From Deefgea piscis (GTDB lineage Bacteria > Pseudomonadota > Gammaproteobacteria > Burkholderiales > Chitinibacteraceae): a stretch of DNA of 64,000 nt. Location of the stretch: contig NZ_CP081149.1 in assembly GCF_019665785.1 (NCBI RefSeq), positions 3,038,001 through 3,102,000 on the forward strand, given 5' to 3'. Of the stretch, positions 40,834 to 50,365 are shown piece by piece; the stretch's first letter is position 1; every line of letters begins with the position of its first letter. Position numbers and translations under genes: made by a program. A model generated the notes under the pieces. It had not been told where the DNA came from, ran no database searches, and worked only from the letters and a program-made list of their open reading frames with translations.

Positions 40834-41850
40834 ATGCTGGTATTAGGCATTGAATCTTCTTGCGACGAAACTGGCGTTGCGCTGTACGACACCGAAGCAG
40901 GCCTCTTGGCCCATCAACTGCACACCCAAATCGCCATGCATAGCGAGTATGGTGGCGTTGTGCCTGAATTAGCATCACGCGACCATATTCGCCGCGTACT
41001 GCCTTTAACTGAAAACTGTTTGGCGCAAGCGGGCAAGCAGCTCGATGACATTGATGCCATTGCCTACACTGCGGGGCCCGGCCTAGCTGGCGCTTTACTG
41101 GTTGGCGCATCAGTTGCCAATGCACTGGCATTTGCGCTGGGTAAACCAACAATTGCAGTCCATCACTTAGAAGGACACTTATTATCGCCTTGCTTGGCTG
41201 ACCCTGCGCCTGAATTTCCTTTTATTGCTTTATTGGTATCGGGTGGCCACACGCAGTTGATGGCAGTCCACGGTGTTGGTCGCTATGAATTACTCGGCGA
41301 AACCGTCGATGATGCGGCGGGTGAAGCATTTGATAAATCAGCAAAGCTGATTGGCTTAGGTTATCCCGGCGGCCCGGCGCTGTCAAAACTGGCCGATACC
41401 GGCGACGCCAGCCGCTTTACTTTGCCGCGGCCTATGCTGCATACGCCGAACTTAGATATGAGTTTTTCCGGCTTAAAAACCGCAGTGCTTAATTTAGTCA
41501 CCCAACAATCGCCGCTTGACGACGTAACTCGGGCCGATATTTGCGCGGCCTTCCAAGAGGCCATTGTTGAAGTGCTGGTTAAAAAGTCACTCAAAGCGCT
41601 CAAACAAACTGGCATGAAGCGTCTGGTCATTGCCGGCGGTGTGGGTGCTAATCGACAATTGCGTGCCGCATTTGATGATGCCGCCAAAAAACGCGGCTTT
41701 ACGGTTTTTTATCCGCCGCTTGAATTGTGCACCGACAATGGCGCAATGATCGCCTACGCCGGCGCACAGCGACTCAAGGAGCGACAAGTTGCCGGCTCTT
41801 TTGCCGTCAAACCACGCTGGGACTTAGCCAGCCTTGCGAGTGCAGACTAG
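40834..41850 (+). CDS. tsaD: tRNA N6-threonylcarbamoyladenosine transferase TsaD
   Basis: Transfers threonylcarbamoyl to A37 of ANN-decoding tRNAs, with TsaB and TsaE. The 338-residue protein has the iron-site HxxxH (H111, H115 in HHLEGH), SGGHTQL, the [19 protein letters not shown] segment and the CTDNGAMIA motif near the C-terminus. Full length for the family. Divergent from rpsU, a very common arrangement. Confidence 0.97.
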   Translation: MLVLGIESSCDETGVALYDTEAGLLAHQLHTQIAMHSEYGGVVPELASRDHIRRVLPLTENCLAQAGKQLDDIDAIAYTAGPGLAGALLVGASVANALAFALGKPTIAVHHLEGHLLSPCLADPAPEFPFIALLVSGGHTQLMAVHGVGRYELLGETVDDAAGEAFDKSAKLIGLGYPGGPALSKLADTGDASRFTLPRPMLHTPNLDMSFSGLKTAVLNLVTQQSPLDDVTRADICAAFQEAIVEVLVKKSLKALKQTGMKRLVIAGGVGANRQLRAAFDDAAKKRGFTVFYPPLELCTDNGAMIAYAGAQRLKERQVAGSFAVKPRWDLASLASAD

Positions 41851-41903
41851 GGTATTGCTATCTAAGAAACATTTCCAAATATTTAGATTGATATACCCAT
41901 AAA

Positions 41904-41925
41904 AAAACCCGCTATTGCGGGTTTT
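41904..41925. terminator. Bidirectional terminator between tsaD and the FAH hydrolase gene
   Basis: A 9-bp stem AAAACCCGC / GCGGGTTTT with a 4-nt loop, A-run on one side and T-run on the other; genes converge on it. Confidence 0.9.
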
Positions 41926-41952
41926 TCATTGTTGGCGGCATGATGACTGCAA

Positions 41953-42600
41953 CTACGCCACGACAAAAGACTGCTCAAGCTGATTGGGCCATGCCAGATT
42001 GAGCGTTTGCCCCGAACGAATCGGCCCCACCCCTTCTGGGGTGCCGGTATAAATCAAATCGCCGGGCTGCAAAGTAAACTTGCTTGAAATCCACGCAATC
42101 AAGGTAGCGACATCAAATGCCATTAAGCGCGTATCGGCCGACTGGCGCAGCTCACCGTCAATCGTCAGCGTAAATTGCTGCTGCGTCGGATCAATCCCGT
42201 CCGCAGCGACAAAGTCAGTCAACACCGCAGCACCATCAAAGCCTTTGGCCAAAGTCCATGGCTGGCCATTTTTTTTCGCCAGCGCCTGCACATCGCGCGC
42301 GGTCAAATCCAAGCCCAAGCCATAGCCCGCTATATGCGCCAGCGCATCGGCCTTCGCAATGTGTGCGCCACCTTGGCCAATTAACACCACCAACTCTAAT
42401 TCGTGATGCACATCGTTGGACCACGACGGCAACACCAATGCCGCCCCCGGCTGCACCACCGCTGAATTGGGTTTAATAAATACCATCGGCTCTTCAGTGA
42501 TCGCCGAGCCCATTTCTTTGGCATGAGCAACAAAATTACGCGCCACGCAATATATATTGTTCACTCGCCATGCCGTTGCACCCAGTTGAATCTCAGCCAT
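41953..42600 (-). CDS. Fumarylacetoacetate-hydrolase (FAH) family protein
   Basis: A 215-residue protein of the FAH/YcgM group, which hydrolyse acylpyruvates or decarboxylate oxaloacetate in a metal-dependent way. Typical elements are NYxxHAKEMG-like YCVARNFVAHAKEMG at the start, metal-ligand HHELELVVLIG, GYGLGLDLTARDVQ and GDLIYTGTPEGVGP. Substrate cannot be set from sequence. It lies 3 bp after the CobD/CbiB-family gene and is probably co-transcribed with it. Confidence 0.88.
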   Translation of the reverse strand: MAEIQLGATAWRVNNIYCVARNFVAHAKEMGSAITEEPMVFIKPNSAVVQPGAALVLPSWSNDVHHELELVVLIGQGGAHIAKADALAHIAGYGLGLDLTARDVQALAKKNGQPWTLAKGFDGAAVLTDFVAADGIDPTQQQFTLTIDGELRQSADTRLMAFDVATLIAWISSKFTLQPGDLIYTGTPEGVGPIRSGQTLNLAWPNQLEQSFVVA

Positions 42601-42603
42601 TGC

Positions 42604-43524
42604 CTACGCCACCCATTGAGAAATACTAAATAACAAAATCACCGCCAACCACAAAATCGCCGCGCGCCACACCAGCGCTACCGCGCTGGCCAAATAATCT
42701 GGATTGGCCGACTCGCCAACGCCTAATTCAGGGCGATATTTCACCGTATGATCTTGATGCAAGGCTTCACCCAACCGAACCCCCAAAGCGCCAGCGGCAG
42801 AAGCCAATAAAATGCCGTAATCTTGATCCATCCATTGCTGCGCCTGTGAGCGCCAGCAGTAAACTGCGTCTTCAAAATTACCCACCACGGCAAATGAAAT
42901 CGCCGCTAAACGAATCGGAATAAAATCCAAAATATCCATCACGCCATCAGCAAAGCGGCCAAACACATCACCGTGCCCACCCCATTTTTGCTGCAACAAA
43001 CACGCCGCACGGTAAGCCACAGCACCAGCAGGACCGGCAATCCACGCCAATGCGACAAACCAAAAAATCGTCCCAAACACGTAACGATAAGAATCAATCA
43101 CTCCTTGCTCAATCGTCAAACGTGCCACTTCATCTTCATTGAGCTCTGAAGTCGATTGTCCCGTCCAATCGCCGAGCATGCTGCGGGCGGTATTGAGATC
43201 ATCGGCCTGCAATGCTTTTGAGATCTTGGTGAAAGCATGGCTAAACTGGCGAAAGCCCATCGTAAAATATAAAATCAGCACGTCCCAAGCAATCGCTAGA
43301 AAGACGTTATAACGCAGCAAAAACCAATACCCACCCGCAGTAATCACCACCAACGGCACCACAGCTAGCAGCCAGGCATATACCCCATTGCGATATTCAC
43401 CCGCATTTAAATTACGCCCCATGCCATTGGCGGTGCGAATAAAACCCAAATACAGCGGATTACGGCTGCTAATCGGCCGAAGTTGCTCTAATAGCAAAGC
43501 TAAAATCAAAGACAAAATACTCAT
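42604..43524 (-). CDS. CobD/CbiB-family membrane protein
   Basis: A 306-residue inner-membrane protein starting SILSLILALLLEQLRP, with about four to five hydrophobic segments (near 1-15, 60-95, 160-190 and the C-terminal 285-305). The pattern matches the CobD/CbiB-related family common in Betaproteobacteria. No other cobalamin genes are in the window, so the classical adenosylcobinamide-phosphate role is doubtful. ATG at 43524 with AGGAT is preferred over the longer reading at 43578. Confidence 0.75.
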   Translation of the reverse strand: MSILSLILALLLEQLRPISSRNPLYLGFIRTANGMGRNLNAGEYRNGVYAWLLAVVPLVVITAGGYWFLLRYNVFLAIAWDVLILYFTMGFRQFSHAFTKISKALQADDLNTARSMLGDWTGQSTSELNEDEVARLTIEQGVIDSYRYVFGTIFWFVALAWIAGPAGAVAYRAACLLQQKWGGHGDVFGRFADGVMDILDFIPIRLAAISFAVVGNFEDAVYCWRSQAQQWMDQDYGILLASAAGALGVRLGEALHQDHTVKYRPELGVGESANPDYLASAVALVWRAAILWLAVILLFSISQWVA

Positions 43525-43693
43525 AAACTTAATCCTAAATTGCGCCCAAGCTAAAAAAATCAGCTCATAGCCGTACATACTTTATGTTTCAAAGATAACA
43601 TAGAGCCCTTGCGAGCAGAAACAATATAGACAGCTCTTGAAAAAGCACACCACAGTGCCATATCGTCAATACCACCCTCAACTGGAGAAACAA

Positions 43694-44287
43694 ATGGAAC
43701 ATCAACTTCCTACACTGCCTTACGCACAAGATGCTTTAGCACCATTTATGTCGGCTGAAACTTTGTCTTATCACTATGGCAAACATCACCAAACTTATAT
43801 TACCAACCTCAACAACCTCATCAAAGGCACCGACAACGAAAACAAGTCGCTGGAAGAGATTGTAAAAACTGCACCTGCAGGTGGTTTATATAATAACGCC
43901 GCACAAACTTGGAACCACACTTTCTTTTGGTTTGGCTTTGCACCTAACCCAGCTGGCGAAGATCGCGCACCTGCTGGCGCATTGGCGGATGCCATTGCCG
44001 CGAAATGGGGTTCATTTGATGAATTCAAAAAAGCCTTTAATACATCAGCAGCAGGCAACTTTGGTTCAGGTTGGACTTGGTTAGTTAAAAAAGCCGACGG
44101 TTCACTTGATATTTTGAATACCGGCGCAGCTGGCACCCCACTCACTACTGGCGAAACAGCATTGTTGACCTGTGACGTTTGGGAGCACGCTTACTACATC
44201 GATTACCGTAACAGCCGTCCAAACTACCTAGAAGGTTTCTGGAAACTGGTTGACTGGAATGTGGTAACAGCACGTTTAGCAGCATAA
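43694..44287 (+). CDS. sodB: Superoxide dismutase [Fe]
   Basis: Dismutates superoxide in the cytoplasm. The 197-residue protein has the Fe/Mn-SOD ligands: H in [12 protein letters not shown] in TWNHTFFW, and D and H in [24 protein letters not shown] and FGSGWTWLV point to the iron type. The ATG at 43694 has GGAG at good spacing; an upstream TTG (43637) would add 19 unrelated residues and is rejected. Confidence 0.95.
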   Translation: MEHQLPTLPYAQDALAPFMSAETLSYHYGKHHQTYITNLNNLIKGTDNENKSLEEIVKTAPAGGLYNNAAQTWNHTFFWFGFAPNPAGEDRAPAGALADAIAAKWGSFDEFKKAFNTSAAGNFGSGWTWLVKKADGSLDILNTGAAGTPLTTGETALLTCDVWEHAYYIDYRNSRPNYLEGFWKLVDWNVVTARLAA

Positions 44288-44334
44288 AAAATAAGCAACA
44301 GCTGAGCGATATGTCAGCTTTTGTATACAGTTTT

Positions 44335-44366
44335 AAAAAAAGACGATCACATGATCGTCTTTTTTT
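44335..44366 (+). terminator. sodB terminator
   Basis: A 15-bp stem (A7-GACGATCA with TGATCGTC-T7, loop CA), followed by further T. A clear intrinsic terminator. Confidence 0.9.
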
Positions 44367-44369
44367 TTC

Positions 44370-44868
44370 GCCTGAGGCCGATGCACAAAAGCAAAGCAAA
44401 AAACACCGCAAAATCGTTCGAATTGGTATTTATCCTTATATTTCAAAGGCATTAACCACCCCCCTCATGCACCAAAGTGCAGCGCAATAATTAGCATCTA
44501 ATGATATTCATTCGTATTTATTTCAAATGCCTTTGTTTTTCTTACCGAACATTTAAGACTATGAATTTAAACTGTTTTTAAATTAATTCATCGAGTTGAC
44601 AAGACAAATGTAGTTTGAGAAATTAGCGCTACGAAACGTAACAGCCGCGAAAGCAAATGCAATTCGCAGCAAAGATTACGTGCGGCGACTGGTATTAAGT
44701 AAAACAAAATCCAGCGCCAGCAACGAGCCGAGTGTGCGAGCCATAAAACCAAGAACAAACAGGGGCTACTCACAGTGCACTCGGGTCAAACCCTGTTTTG
44801 AAGACCATGCACTTCACGGTGCAATTGAAATTCTTACCAAACAAATGATGGATGAGAGGAAATATCAA
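44370..44868 (+). promoter_or_regulatory. Long leader upstream of the chitinase gene
   Basis: About 500 bp without a convincing gene, very AT-rich up to about 44590. A TTGACA at 44596-44601 is a possible -35, though the sequence 17 bp further (GAAATT) is a poor -10. An open frame continues upstream in phase with the chitinase to 44680 but has no ribosome site and would destroy the signal peptide. The length suggests regulated (chitin-responsive) expression; no specific operator is recognised. Confidence 0.45.
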
Positions 44869-46842
44869 ATGAACTTCCGTTTAGCCGCAATCCCGGCAGC
44901 CATTGCCTTTGTCTCAATCAGCGCTTTTGCTGCTGATGCATGGAATAGCGCAACCGCCTACTCAGGTGGCGCCGTCGTCACCTATGCAGGTAACACGTAC
45001 AAAGCAAAATGGTGGACTCAGGGCAATGTACCTGGTGCAGAACAATGGGGTCCTTGGGAAGCTACGGGTACTGCCCCAACAACAGCACCGAGCACAGCAC
45101 CAACAACCGCCCCAACAGCAACGCCAAGCACTGCACCAGGCGCTTGCACTAGCGCTGAATGGAATTCAAGCGCCGTTTACACCGGTGGCAACTTAGTGAG
45201 CTACAACAACCGTAGCTACAAAGCCAAATGGTGGACTCAAGGCAACGCGCCAGGCAGCAATGATGTTTGGCAAGACATGGGCGCATGTGGCACGACCACC
45301 CCAACTGCAACACCAACTGCAACACCAACTGCAACCCCAACTGCAACCCCAACTGCAACACCAACTGCAACACCAACTGCAACACCAACTGCAACACCAA
45401 CTGCAACACCAACTGCAACACCAACTGCAACACCAACTGCAACACCAACTGCAACGCCAACTGCAACACCACCAACGACTGCAACGCCTGTTCCACCAAC
45501 TGGTGCGAAACAAGTTGGTACTTATTTTGCTGAATGGTCAATTTACGGTCGTAAGTTCTACCTGAAAAACATGCAAGACAGTGGTCAAGCCGCCAAGTTG
45601 ACGTTCTTGAACTACTCATTCGCCAATATCTATAACCGCGGCGGCAAATACGTTTGCGATGCAACCGTAAATAAACTTGAAGCAGGCGGCCAAGACGGTG
45701 GTGATGCATGGGCGGTTTACCAAAAAGGCTTTGGCGCCGGTGAATCAGTGGATGGCGTAGCTGATAAATACGGCTGGGATAAGTGGGATGATCCTCGCCA
45801 AGGCAAAGCGGGTCCACTCAAAGGCAACTTGAATCAGTTGAAAAAACTGAAAGCCAAAAACCCGAACATGAAAGCACTCATTTCATTGGGTGGCTGGACT
45901 TGGTCGAAATGGTTCTCTGCGGCTGCAGCAACGCCAGAACTACGCCAAGCTTTAGTTAGCTCGTGTATCGATGTGTGGATCAAAGGTAATATTCCATTCG
46001 ATTCAGGCTCAAATGCGGGCGGCTCTTACGTTGACCCAACCACCGGCAAAACCGTTTACGCGGCTGCCGACGTATTTGACGGGATTGATATCGACTGGGA
46101 ATACCCAGGTGTACAAGGTATTGGCACAAACACAGTTTCTGCTGCCGACAAGCAAAACAACAACTTGTTAATGCAAGAATTCCGCAAACAATTGGATGAA
46201 TTGAGCAAAACCACCGGCAAGAAATACTTGTTGACGGTCGCCATTGGTGCCGGCGATGATAAAATCGCCGCGACAGAACCAGCCGAATACAGCAAATACC
46301 TCGACTGGATCAACATCATGTCGTACGACTTTAACGGCGGCTGGGATGCACAAGGTCCAACCGACTTCCAGTCGAACCTGTACCAAGATCCAGCCAGCCC
46401 ACGCACGGTTGATCCTAAAACTGGCAAAGTCAGCAAGTACTACACTGACGCAGCTGTGAAAGATCTGATTGCTCGTGGTGCACCAGCGGCGAAATTGCAC
46501 ATTGGCGTGCCGTTCTATGGCCGCGGCTGGACTGGCGTGAAAAACGTGAACAATGGTCTGTATCAAACCGCAACTGGCGCAGCCAAAGGCACGTACGAAG
46601 CTGGTATTGAAGACTACAAAGTACTGAAAAACGCACCAGGTACTGAGTACATTCACCCAGTTACGCAACAAACCTATCGTTTTGATGGTTCGACTTTCTG
46701 GTCTTACGACACACCTCGTGATATCAAACTTAAAGCTGACTATGCAAACAAAATGGGTCTAGGCGGTATCTTTAGCTGGGAAGCCGATGGCGATACAGCC
46801 AACGGTGAACTGGTTGAAGCAATGACGCATATCAACAAATAA
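44869..46842 (+). CDS. Secreted GH18 chitinase with two chitin-binding domains
   Basis: Hydrolyses chitin outside the cell. The 657-residue precursor has a signal peptide (1-22, cut after AFAA), a CBM5/12 module (about 23-65, AWNSATAYSGGAVVTYAGNTY in part), a Thr/Pro/Ala linker, a second CBM5/12 (about 87-135, YKAKWWTQGNAPGSNDVW), a long TPTA-repeat linker (about 140-205) and a GH18 catalytic domain (about 210-657). The active site is DGIDIDWEYPG with D404, D407, D409 and catalytic acid E411. Start: ATG at 44869 with AGAGGA upstream. It lies directly ahead of a type II secretion operon, the usual export route for such enzymes. Confidence 0.96.
   Translation: MNFRLAAIPAAIAFVSISAFAADAWNSATAYSGGAVVTYAGNTYKAKWWTQGNVPGAEQWGPWEATGTAPTTAPSTAPTTAPTATPSTAPGACTSAEWNSSAVYTGGNLVSYNNRSYKAKWWTQGNAPGSNDVWQDMGACGTTTPTATPTATPTATPTATPTATPTATPTATPTATPTATPTATPTATPTATPTATPTATPPTTATPVPPTGAKQVGTYFAEWSIYGRKFYLKNMQDSGQAAKLTFLNYSFANIYNRGGKYVCDATVNKLEAGGQDGGDAWAVYQKGFGAGESVDGVADKYGWDKWDDPRQGKAGPLKGNLNQLKKLKAKNPNMKALISLGGWTWSKWFSAAAATPELRQALVSSCIDVWIKGNIPFDSGSNAGGSYVDPTTGKTVYAAADVFDGIDIDWEYPGVQGIGTNTVSAADKQNNNLLMQEFRKQLDELSKTTGKKYLLTVAIGAGDDKIAATEPAEYSKYLDWINIMSYDFNGGWDAQGPTDFQSNLYQDPASPRTVDPKTGKVSKYYTDAAVKDLIARGAPAAKLHIGVPFYGRGWTGVKNVNNGLYQTATGAAKGTYEAGIEDYKVLKNAPGTEYIHPVTQQTYRFDGSTFWSYDTPRDIKLKADYANKMGLGGIFSWEADGDTANGELVEAMTHINK
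45301..45468 (+). repeat. Fourteen 12-bp tandem repeats encoding the TPTA linker
   Basis: Fourteen copies of CCAACTGCAAC(A/C/G), all in frame, encode the repeated Pro-Thr-Ala-Thr linker between the second binding domain and the catalytic domain. Only the last base of the unit varies. Copy number could change by slippage in steps of four residues without a frameshift. Confidence 0.95.
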
Positions 46843-46862
46843 AAATACAGTTGTAAAGATTG

Positions 46863-46885
46863 AACCCCACTTTTTAAGTGGGGTT
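46863..46885 (+). terminator. Chitinase terminator
   Basis: A 10-bp stem AACCCCACTT / AAGTGGGGTT with a 3-nt loop followed by T's; ends the chitinase transcript 20 bp after the stop codon. Confidence 0.9.
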
Positions 46886-47105
46886 TTTTTATCGCTAAAC
46901 CGGCAATAATTACACCAAACAAACAAATTTTAAACGTTCGCTGAAATGATACAAAAAACCCTGCAAACCAAGTAAATACAAGCCTTCACCGCTCGCACAC
47001 CCCCATAAAAATCCTTGCTCCAGAGGCCTTTAAGCTTTAGCATGTGGCTCTACAGGGAATCAATCCAGCGCATCTCGCACGATAAAACTTAGACCGAGAT
47101 TGAAG

Positions 47106-47534
47106 ATGAAAACGCAATATTTCTTACATAAAAAAAATGGTTTCACGCTACTAGAATTACTCGTAGTCCTTCTGATTATTGCACTGCTTGCTGGCTATGT
47201 CGGCCCCAAACTGTTTGGTGAAGTCGGCAAAGCCAAAACCAAAACTGCTGCCAGCCAAATGAAATCCATCGCTGGGGCATTAGATCAATATCGCCTCGAT
47301 ACTGGCCGCTACCCGAGCACTGAATTGGGCCTCAATAGCTTAACCAAAAAGCCGGCTGACGAAAGCAAATGGAGCGGCCCTTACCTGATGAAGGATGTAC
47401 CCAACGATCCTTGGGACAAGCCTTACATTTACACTATCCCTGGTGAAAATGGTCATGACTACGAATTAAAGAGTTATGGCTTAGATGGCAAACCGGGCGG
47501 TAGCGGCGAAGACGCCGATATCAGCTACTGGTAA
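47106..47534 (+). CDS. gspG: Major pseudopilin GspG
   Basis: Main subunit of the type II secretion pseudopilus. The 142-residue preprotein has a prepilin leader of 12 residues ending in NG, followed by FTLLELLVVLLIIALLAGY with Glu at +5. The C-terminal part has the GspG pattern TGRYPSTELGLNSL, GPYLMKDVPNDPWDKPY and YELKSYGLDGKPGG, including the calcium-binding loop. The ATG at 47106 is chosen; a TTG two codons upstream is the only longer alternative. First gene of an operon running to 56156. Confidence 0.95.
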   Translation: MKTQYFLHKKNGFTLLELLVVLLIIALLAGYVGPKLFGEVGKAKTKTAASQMKSIAGALDQYRLDTGRYPSTELGLNSLTKKPADESKWSGPYLMKDVPNDPWDKPYIYTIPGENGHDYELKSYGLDGKPGGSGEDADISYW

Positions 47535-47537
47535 ACC

Positions 47538-48716
47538 ATGCGTTACCAAGTCAAAGCCCTAAGCGCAGGCCAACTGCGCGAGATGACGCTGGATGCCGCC
47601 AACGTGGACGACCTGCGCTCACGGCTATTAGAGCAAGGTTTGCAATTGGTGAGTTTTAAGGCTGAACGCACCTTCAGCCTGTCATTGGGCAAGAGTGAGT
47701 TTCAAGTTTCACTCTTTACCCAAGAGCTGATTGCACTGCTCGAAGCGGGTTTGACGCTGGTTGAGGCGATGGAAACGCTGAAAGAAAAAAGCAGCCACGA
47801 TCAAAATCGCACCGTACTGACCACCATGATCGAAGGTCTATACCAAGGCTTGCCTTTATCCAAAGTGCTGGCGCAAATGCCAAATTTATTCCCGCCGTTG
47901 TACATTGCCAGCGTTGGATCGGCTGAAAAAACCGGCCATTTAGCCGATGCCTTAAAACGCTATCATCACTACGAAACCCGCTTAAGCGCCGTCAAAAAAA
48001 AGGTCGTCGCTTCCTTGGTCTACCCCATGGTGGTAATTGGCATTGGCGGCAGCATTATGCTGTTTTTGCTGTTTTATGTGATTCCAAAATTTAGCCAAAT
48101 TTACGCCTCAATGAAAAACCTGCCCTTCGCCGCGCAAATGATGCTGTGGTGGGGCGACTTGGTGCATCAGCACGGCCAAGCGATGTTTTTACTCATCATC
48201 ACCAGCTTAATTGCCATTGTGATGGCGTTTCGCACGCAAGCGATTCAGACGATGTTGCTGACCTTATTTTGGAAGCTCCCGCGACTGGAAGAATATCGGC
48301 GTTTATTTGCGTTAACCCGCTTTTATCGCACTGTGGGGCTGTTGCTTTCGGGTGGTTTAAATTTGGTCGCTGCATTGGAATTGGCGGCGCAATTATTGCC
48401 AAACAGTATGCGCTTTGCGCTGTCGCAAGCGATTATCGACATCAAATCAGGCCAGCAGCTTTCCAATACCCTACCCAAATATCAACTCACCACGCCGGTT
48501 TCCGAACGACTATTACGCGTTGGTGAACAAAGTGGTGAGCTCGCCACCATGATCGAGCGCGCCGCGCAATTTTGTGATGAAGAACTCGATCGAGCGATTG
48601 AAATGTTTACGCGTTTGTTCGAGCCCATTTTGATGTTACTGATTGGGGTATTGATTGGTGGCATCGTCTTTTTGCTTTATATGCCGATTTTTGAGTTGGC
48701 CGGGAATATGCAATGA
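47538..48716 (+). CDS. gspF: Type II secretion / MSHA-type inner-membrane platform protein GspF
   Basis: A 392-residue polytopic inner-membrane protein with two T2SF domains. It has three hydrophobic segments (near 165-190, 210-235 and 360-385), a cytoplasmic N-terminus, and the conserved GLPLSKVLA and SGQQLSNTLP repeats. It anchors the assembly ATPase. 3 bp after gspG and overlapping gspE by 4 bp (ATGA). Confidence 0.94.
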   Translation: MRYQVKALSAGQLREMTLDAANVDDLRSRLLEQGLQLVSFKAERTFSLSLGKSEFQVSLFTQELIALLEAGLTLVEAMETLKEKSSHDQNRTVLTTMIEGLYQGLPLSKVLAQMPNLFPPLYIASVGSAEKTGHLADALKRYHHYETRLSAVKKKVVASLVYPMVVIGIGGSIMLFLLFYVIPKFSQIYASMKNLPFAAQMMLWWGDLVHQHGQAMFLLIITSLIAIVMAFRTQAIQTMLLTLFWKLPRLEEYRRLFALTRFYRTVGLLLSGGLNLVAALELAAQLLPNSMRFALSQAIIDIKSGQQLSNTLPKYQLTTPVSERLLRVGEQSGELATMIERAAQFCDEELDRAIEMFTRLFEPILMLLIGVLIGGIVFLLYMPIFELAGNMQ

Positions 48717-50365
48717 TTACGCTCGATTTGATTCAGCATTTGCGAGCCACCAGCGGCAACCAACCCTTACCGGTGTTGTTGCAGCAGTCGCTAGGACTAA
48801 ATAATGAGGCGTATCTACTTGCAGTCAGCGGCTACCTTGGCCTGCCAGCCATTACCTCACTAGAACTTAAAGCACTTAAGCCACGCTATGATTTGCTCGC
48901 CTTTGGCGATGCCGTCGCTCACCAGTGTCTGTTGGCTGAAATCCCGCAGCATGGCTACGTGCTCATTTTATCAGACCCATTTAGCCCAGTCGTTCGCAAC
49001 TGGGCCCAGCAAAAAATCAACGTTGCTTTTCGCGTCGCGTTTGCGCTATTTGATGATTTGCAGCAGTACTTTAATGAATATGAAACATCGCATCGCGCGA
49101 TGGATCAAATGGCGGTCGGTGAAAATCAAGAAAACAGTAAAGAAGGCATTACCGAGATCAATTTAACGACGTTGTCACAAGATGATAAACCCGTCGTCAA
49201 ACTGGTGAACTCCACACTCTATGACGCACTGAAAGCCAAAGCGTCCGATATCCATATGGAAACCACGCCACAAGGCATGACCATTAAATACCGTATTGAT
49301 GGTGTTTTGCTGCATGCCGGCGGAGTCAGCGGCGTTGAAATGGCCGAGCAAGTCGTTTCGCGGATTAAAGTCTTGGCCGAATTGGATATTTCTGAACACC
49401 GAGTTCCGCAAGACGGGCGCTTTAAGGCCAAAGTGAATCATCGCGATGTCGATTTTCGCGTGTCGATCATGCCATCGATTCATGGCGAAGATGCCGTGTT
49501 GCGGATTTTGGATAAACAAGGCGGCGGCGATACATTCAAAGCATTACGCCTTGAAACGCTAGGCCATGAAGCGCAAACCATGGCCGCCATTCGCTCGCTT
49601 TCGCATGAGCCTTATGGCTTGCTACTGGTGACTGGGCCAACCGGTTCAGGTAAATCGACCACGCTGTATGCCACGCTCTCTGAAATCAATAATGGCGAAG
49701 AAAAAATCATCACTATTGAAGATCCGGTTGAGTATCAACTACCCGGCGTGTTGCAAATTCCGGTTAACGATAAAAAAGGGCTTACTTTTGCCCGAGGTTT
49801 GCGCTCGATCTTGCGCCATGACCCTGACAAGATTTTAGTCGGCGAGATTCGTGATGGCGAAACCGCCAATATCGCAGTCCAAGCGGCGCTCACCGGCCAT
49901 TTGGTACTGACCTCGGTGCATGCCAACAATGCGTTCTCAGTGATTGATCGTTTTATTCATATGGGTGTTGAACCCAATAGCTTTGTCGATGCGCTGATTG
50001 GCGTGGTCGCGCAGCGTTTAATTCGCAAAGTCTGCTCGCACTGCGTGGGTGATGATCAACCCGAGCTGGAATTACTCGCCGCATCGGGCTTAACCCGCCA
50101 ACAAGTGAATACTTGGACTTTTCGCAAAGGTCGCGGCTGCCCCGCTTGCCGCAATACCGGTTATTTAGGCCGCAAAGCGATTGCCGAAGTGTTGCGACTG
50201 GATGATGAACTCAAGCAAGCGATTGCCAAACACGCGCCAGCGGTCGAGCTCAAAAAAATTGCCCTGAGCAATGGCTTTATTTCGATGCGCCAAATTGCCC
50301 TTAACGCCGTTGCCCGCGGTGAAACCACATTACAGGAAATTAACCGTGTCACCTTTGTTGATTAA
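48713..50365 (+). CDS. gspE: Secretion/pilus assembly ATPase GspE
   Basis: A 550-residue cytoplasmic ATPase powering pseudopilus assembly. An N1E-like N-terminal domain (about 1-130) precedes the motor with Walker A GPTGSGKST (about 306-314), ASDIHMETTPQG, the Asp box, Walker B LVGEIRDGETANIAVQAALTGH, the His box, and the tetracysteine zinc site CSHC (near 441) and CPAC (near 475). All catalytic motifs are kept. By domain layout it fits GspE and MshE equally well. Confidence 0.95.
   Translation: MITLDLIQHLRATSGNQPLPVLLQQSLGLNNEAYLLAVSGYLGLPAITSLELKALKPRYDLLAFGDAVAHQCLLAEIPQHGYVLILSDPFSPVVRNWAQQKINVAFRVAFALFDDLQQYFNEYETSHRAMDQMAVGENQENSKEGITEINLTTLSQDDKPVVKLVNSTLYDALKAKASDIHMETTPQGMTIKYRIDGVLLHAGGVSGVEMAEQVVSRIKVLAELDISEHRVPQDGRFKAKVNHRDVDFRVSIMPSIHGEDAVLRILDKQGGGDTFKALRLETLGHEAQTMAAIRSLSHEPYGLLLVTGPTGSGKSTTLYATLSEINNGEEKIITIEDPVEYQLPGVLQIPVNDKKGLTFARGLRSILRHDPDKILVGEIRDGETANIAVQAALTGHLVLTSVHANNAFSVIDRFIHMGVEPNSFVDALIGVVAQRLIRKVCSHCVGDDQPELELLAASGLTRQQVNTWTFRKGRGCPACRNTGYLGRKAIAEVLRLDDELKQAIAKHAPAVELKKIALSNGFISMRQIALNAVARGETTLQEINRVTFVD

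Noticed and set aside
40679-41152. 157-codon minus-strand frame opposite tsaD
   Set aside because: It is antisense to the conserved start of tsaD and covers the rpsU promoter; no ribosome site.
45301-45468. CRISPR-like array
   Set aside because: The repeats are contiguous 12-bp units without spacers and stay in the chitinase frame.
45149-45817. Long antisense frames across the chitinase linker
   Set aside because: They are open only because the 12-bp repeat lacks stops in several frames; products are LQLVLQLVLQ-type low complexity.
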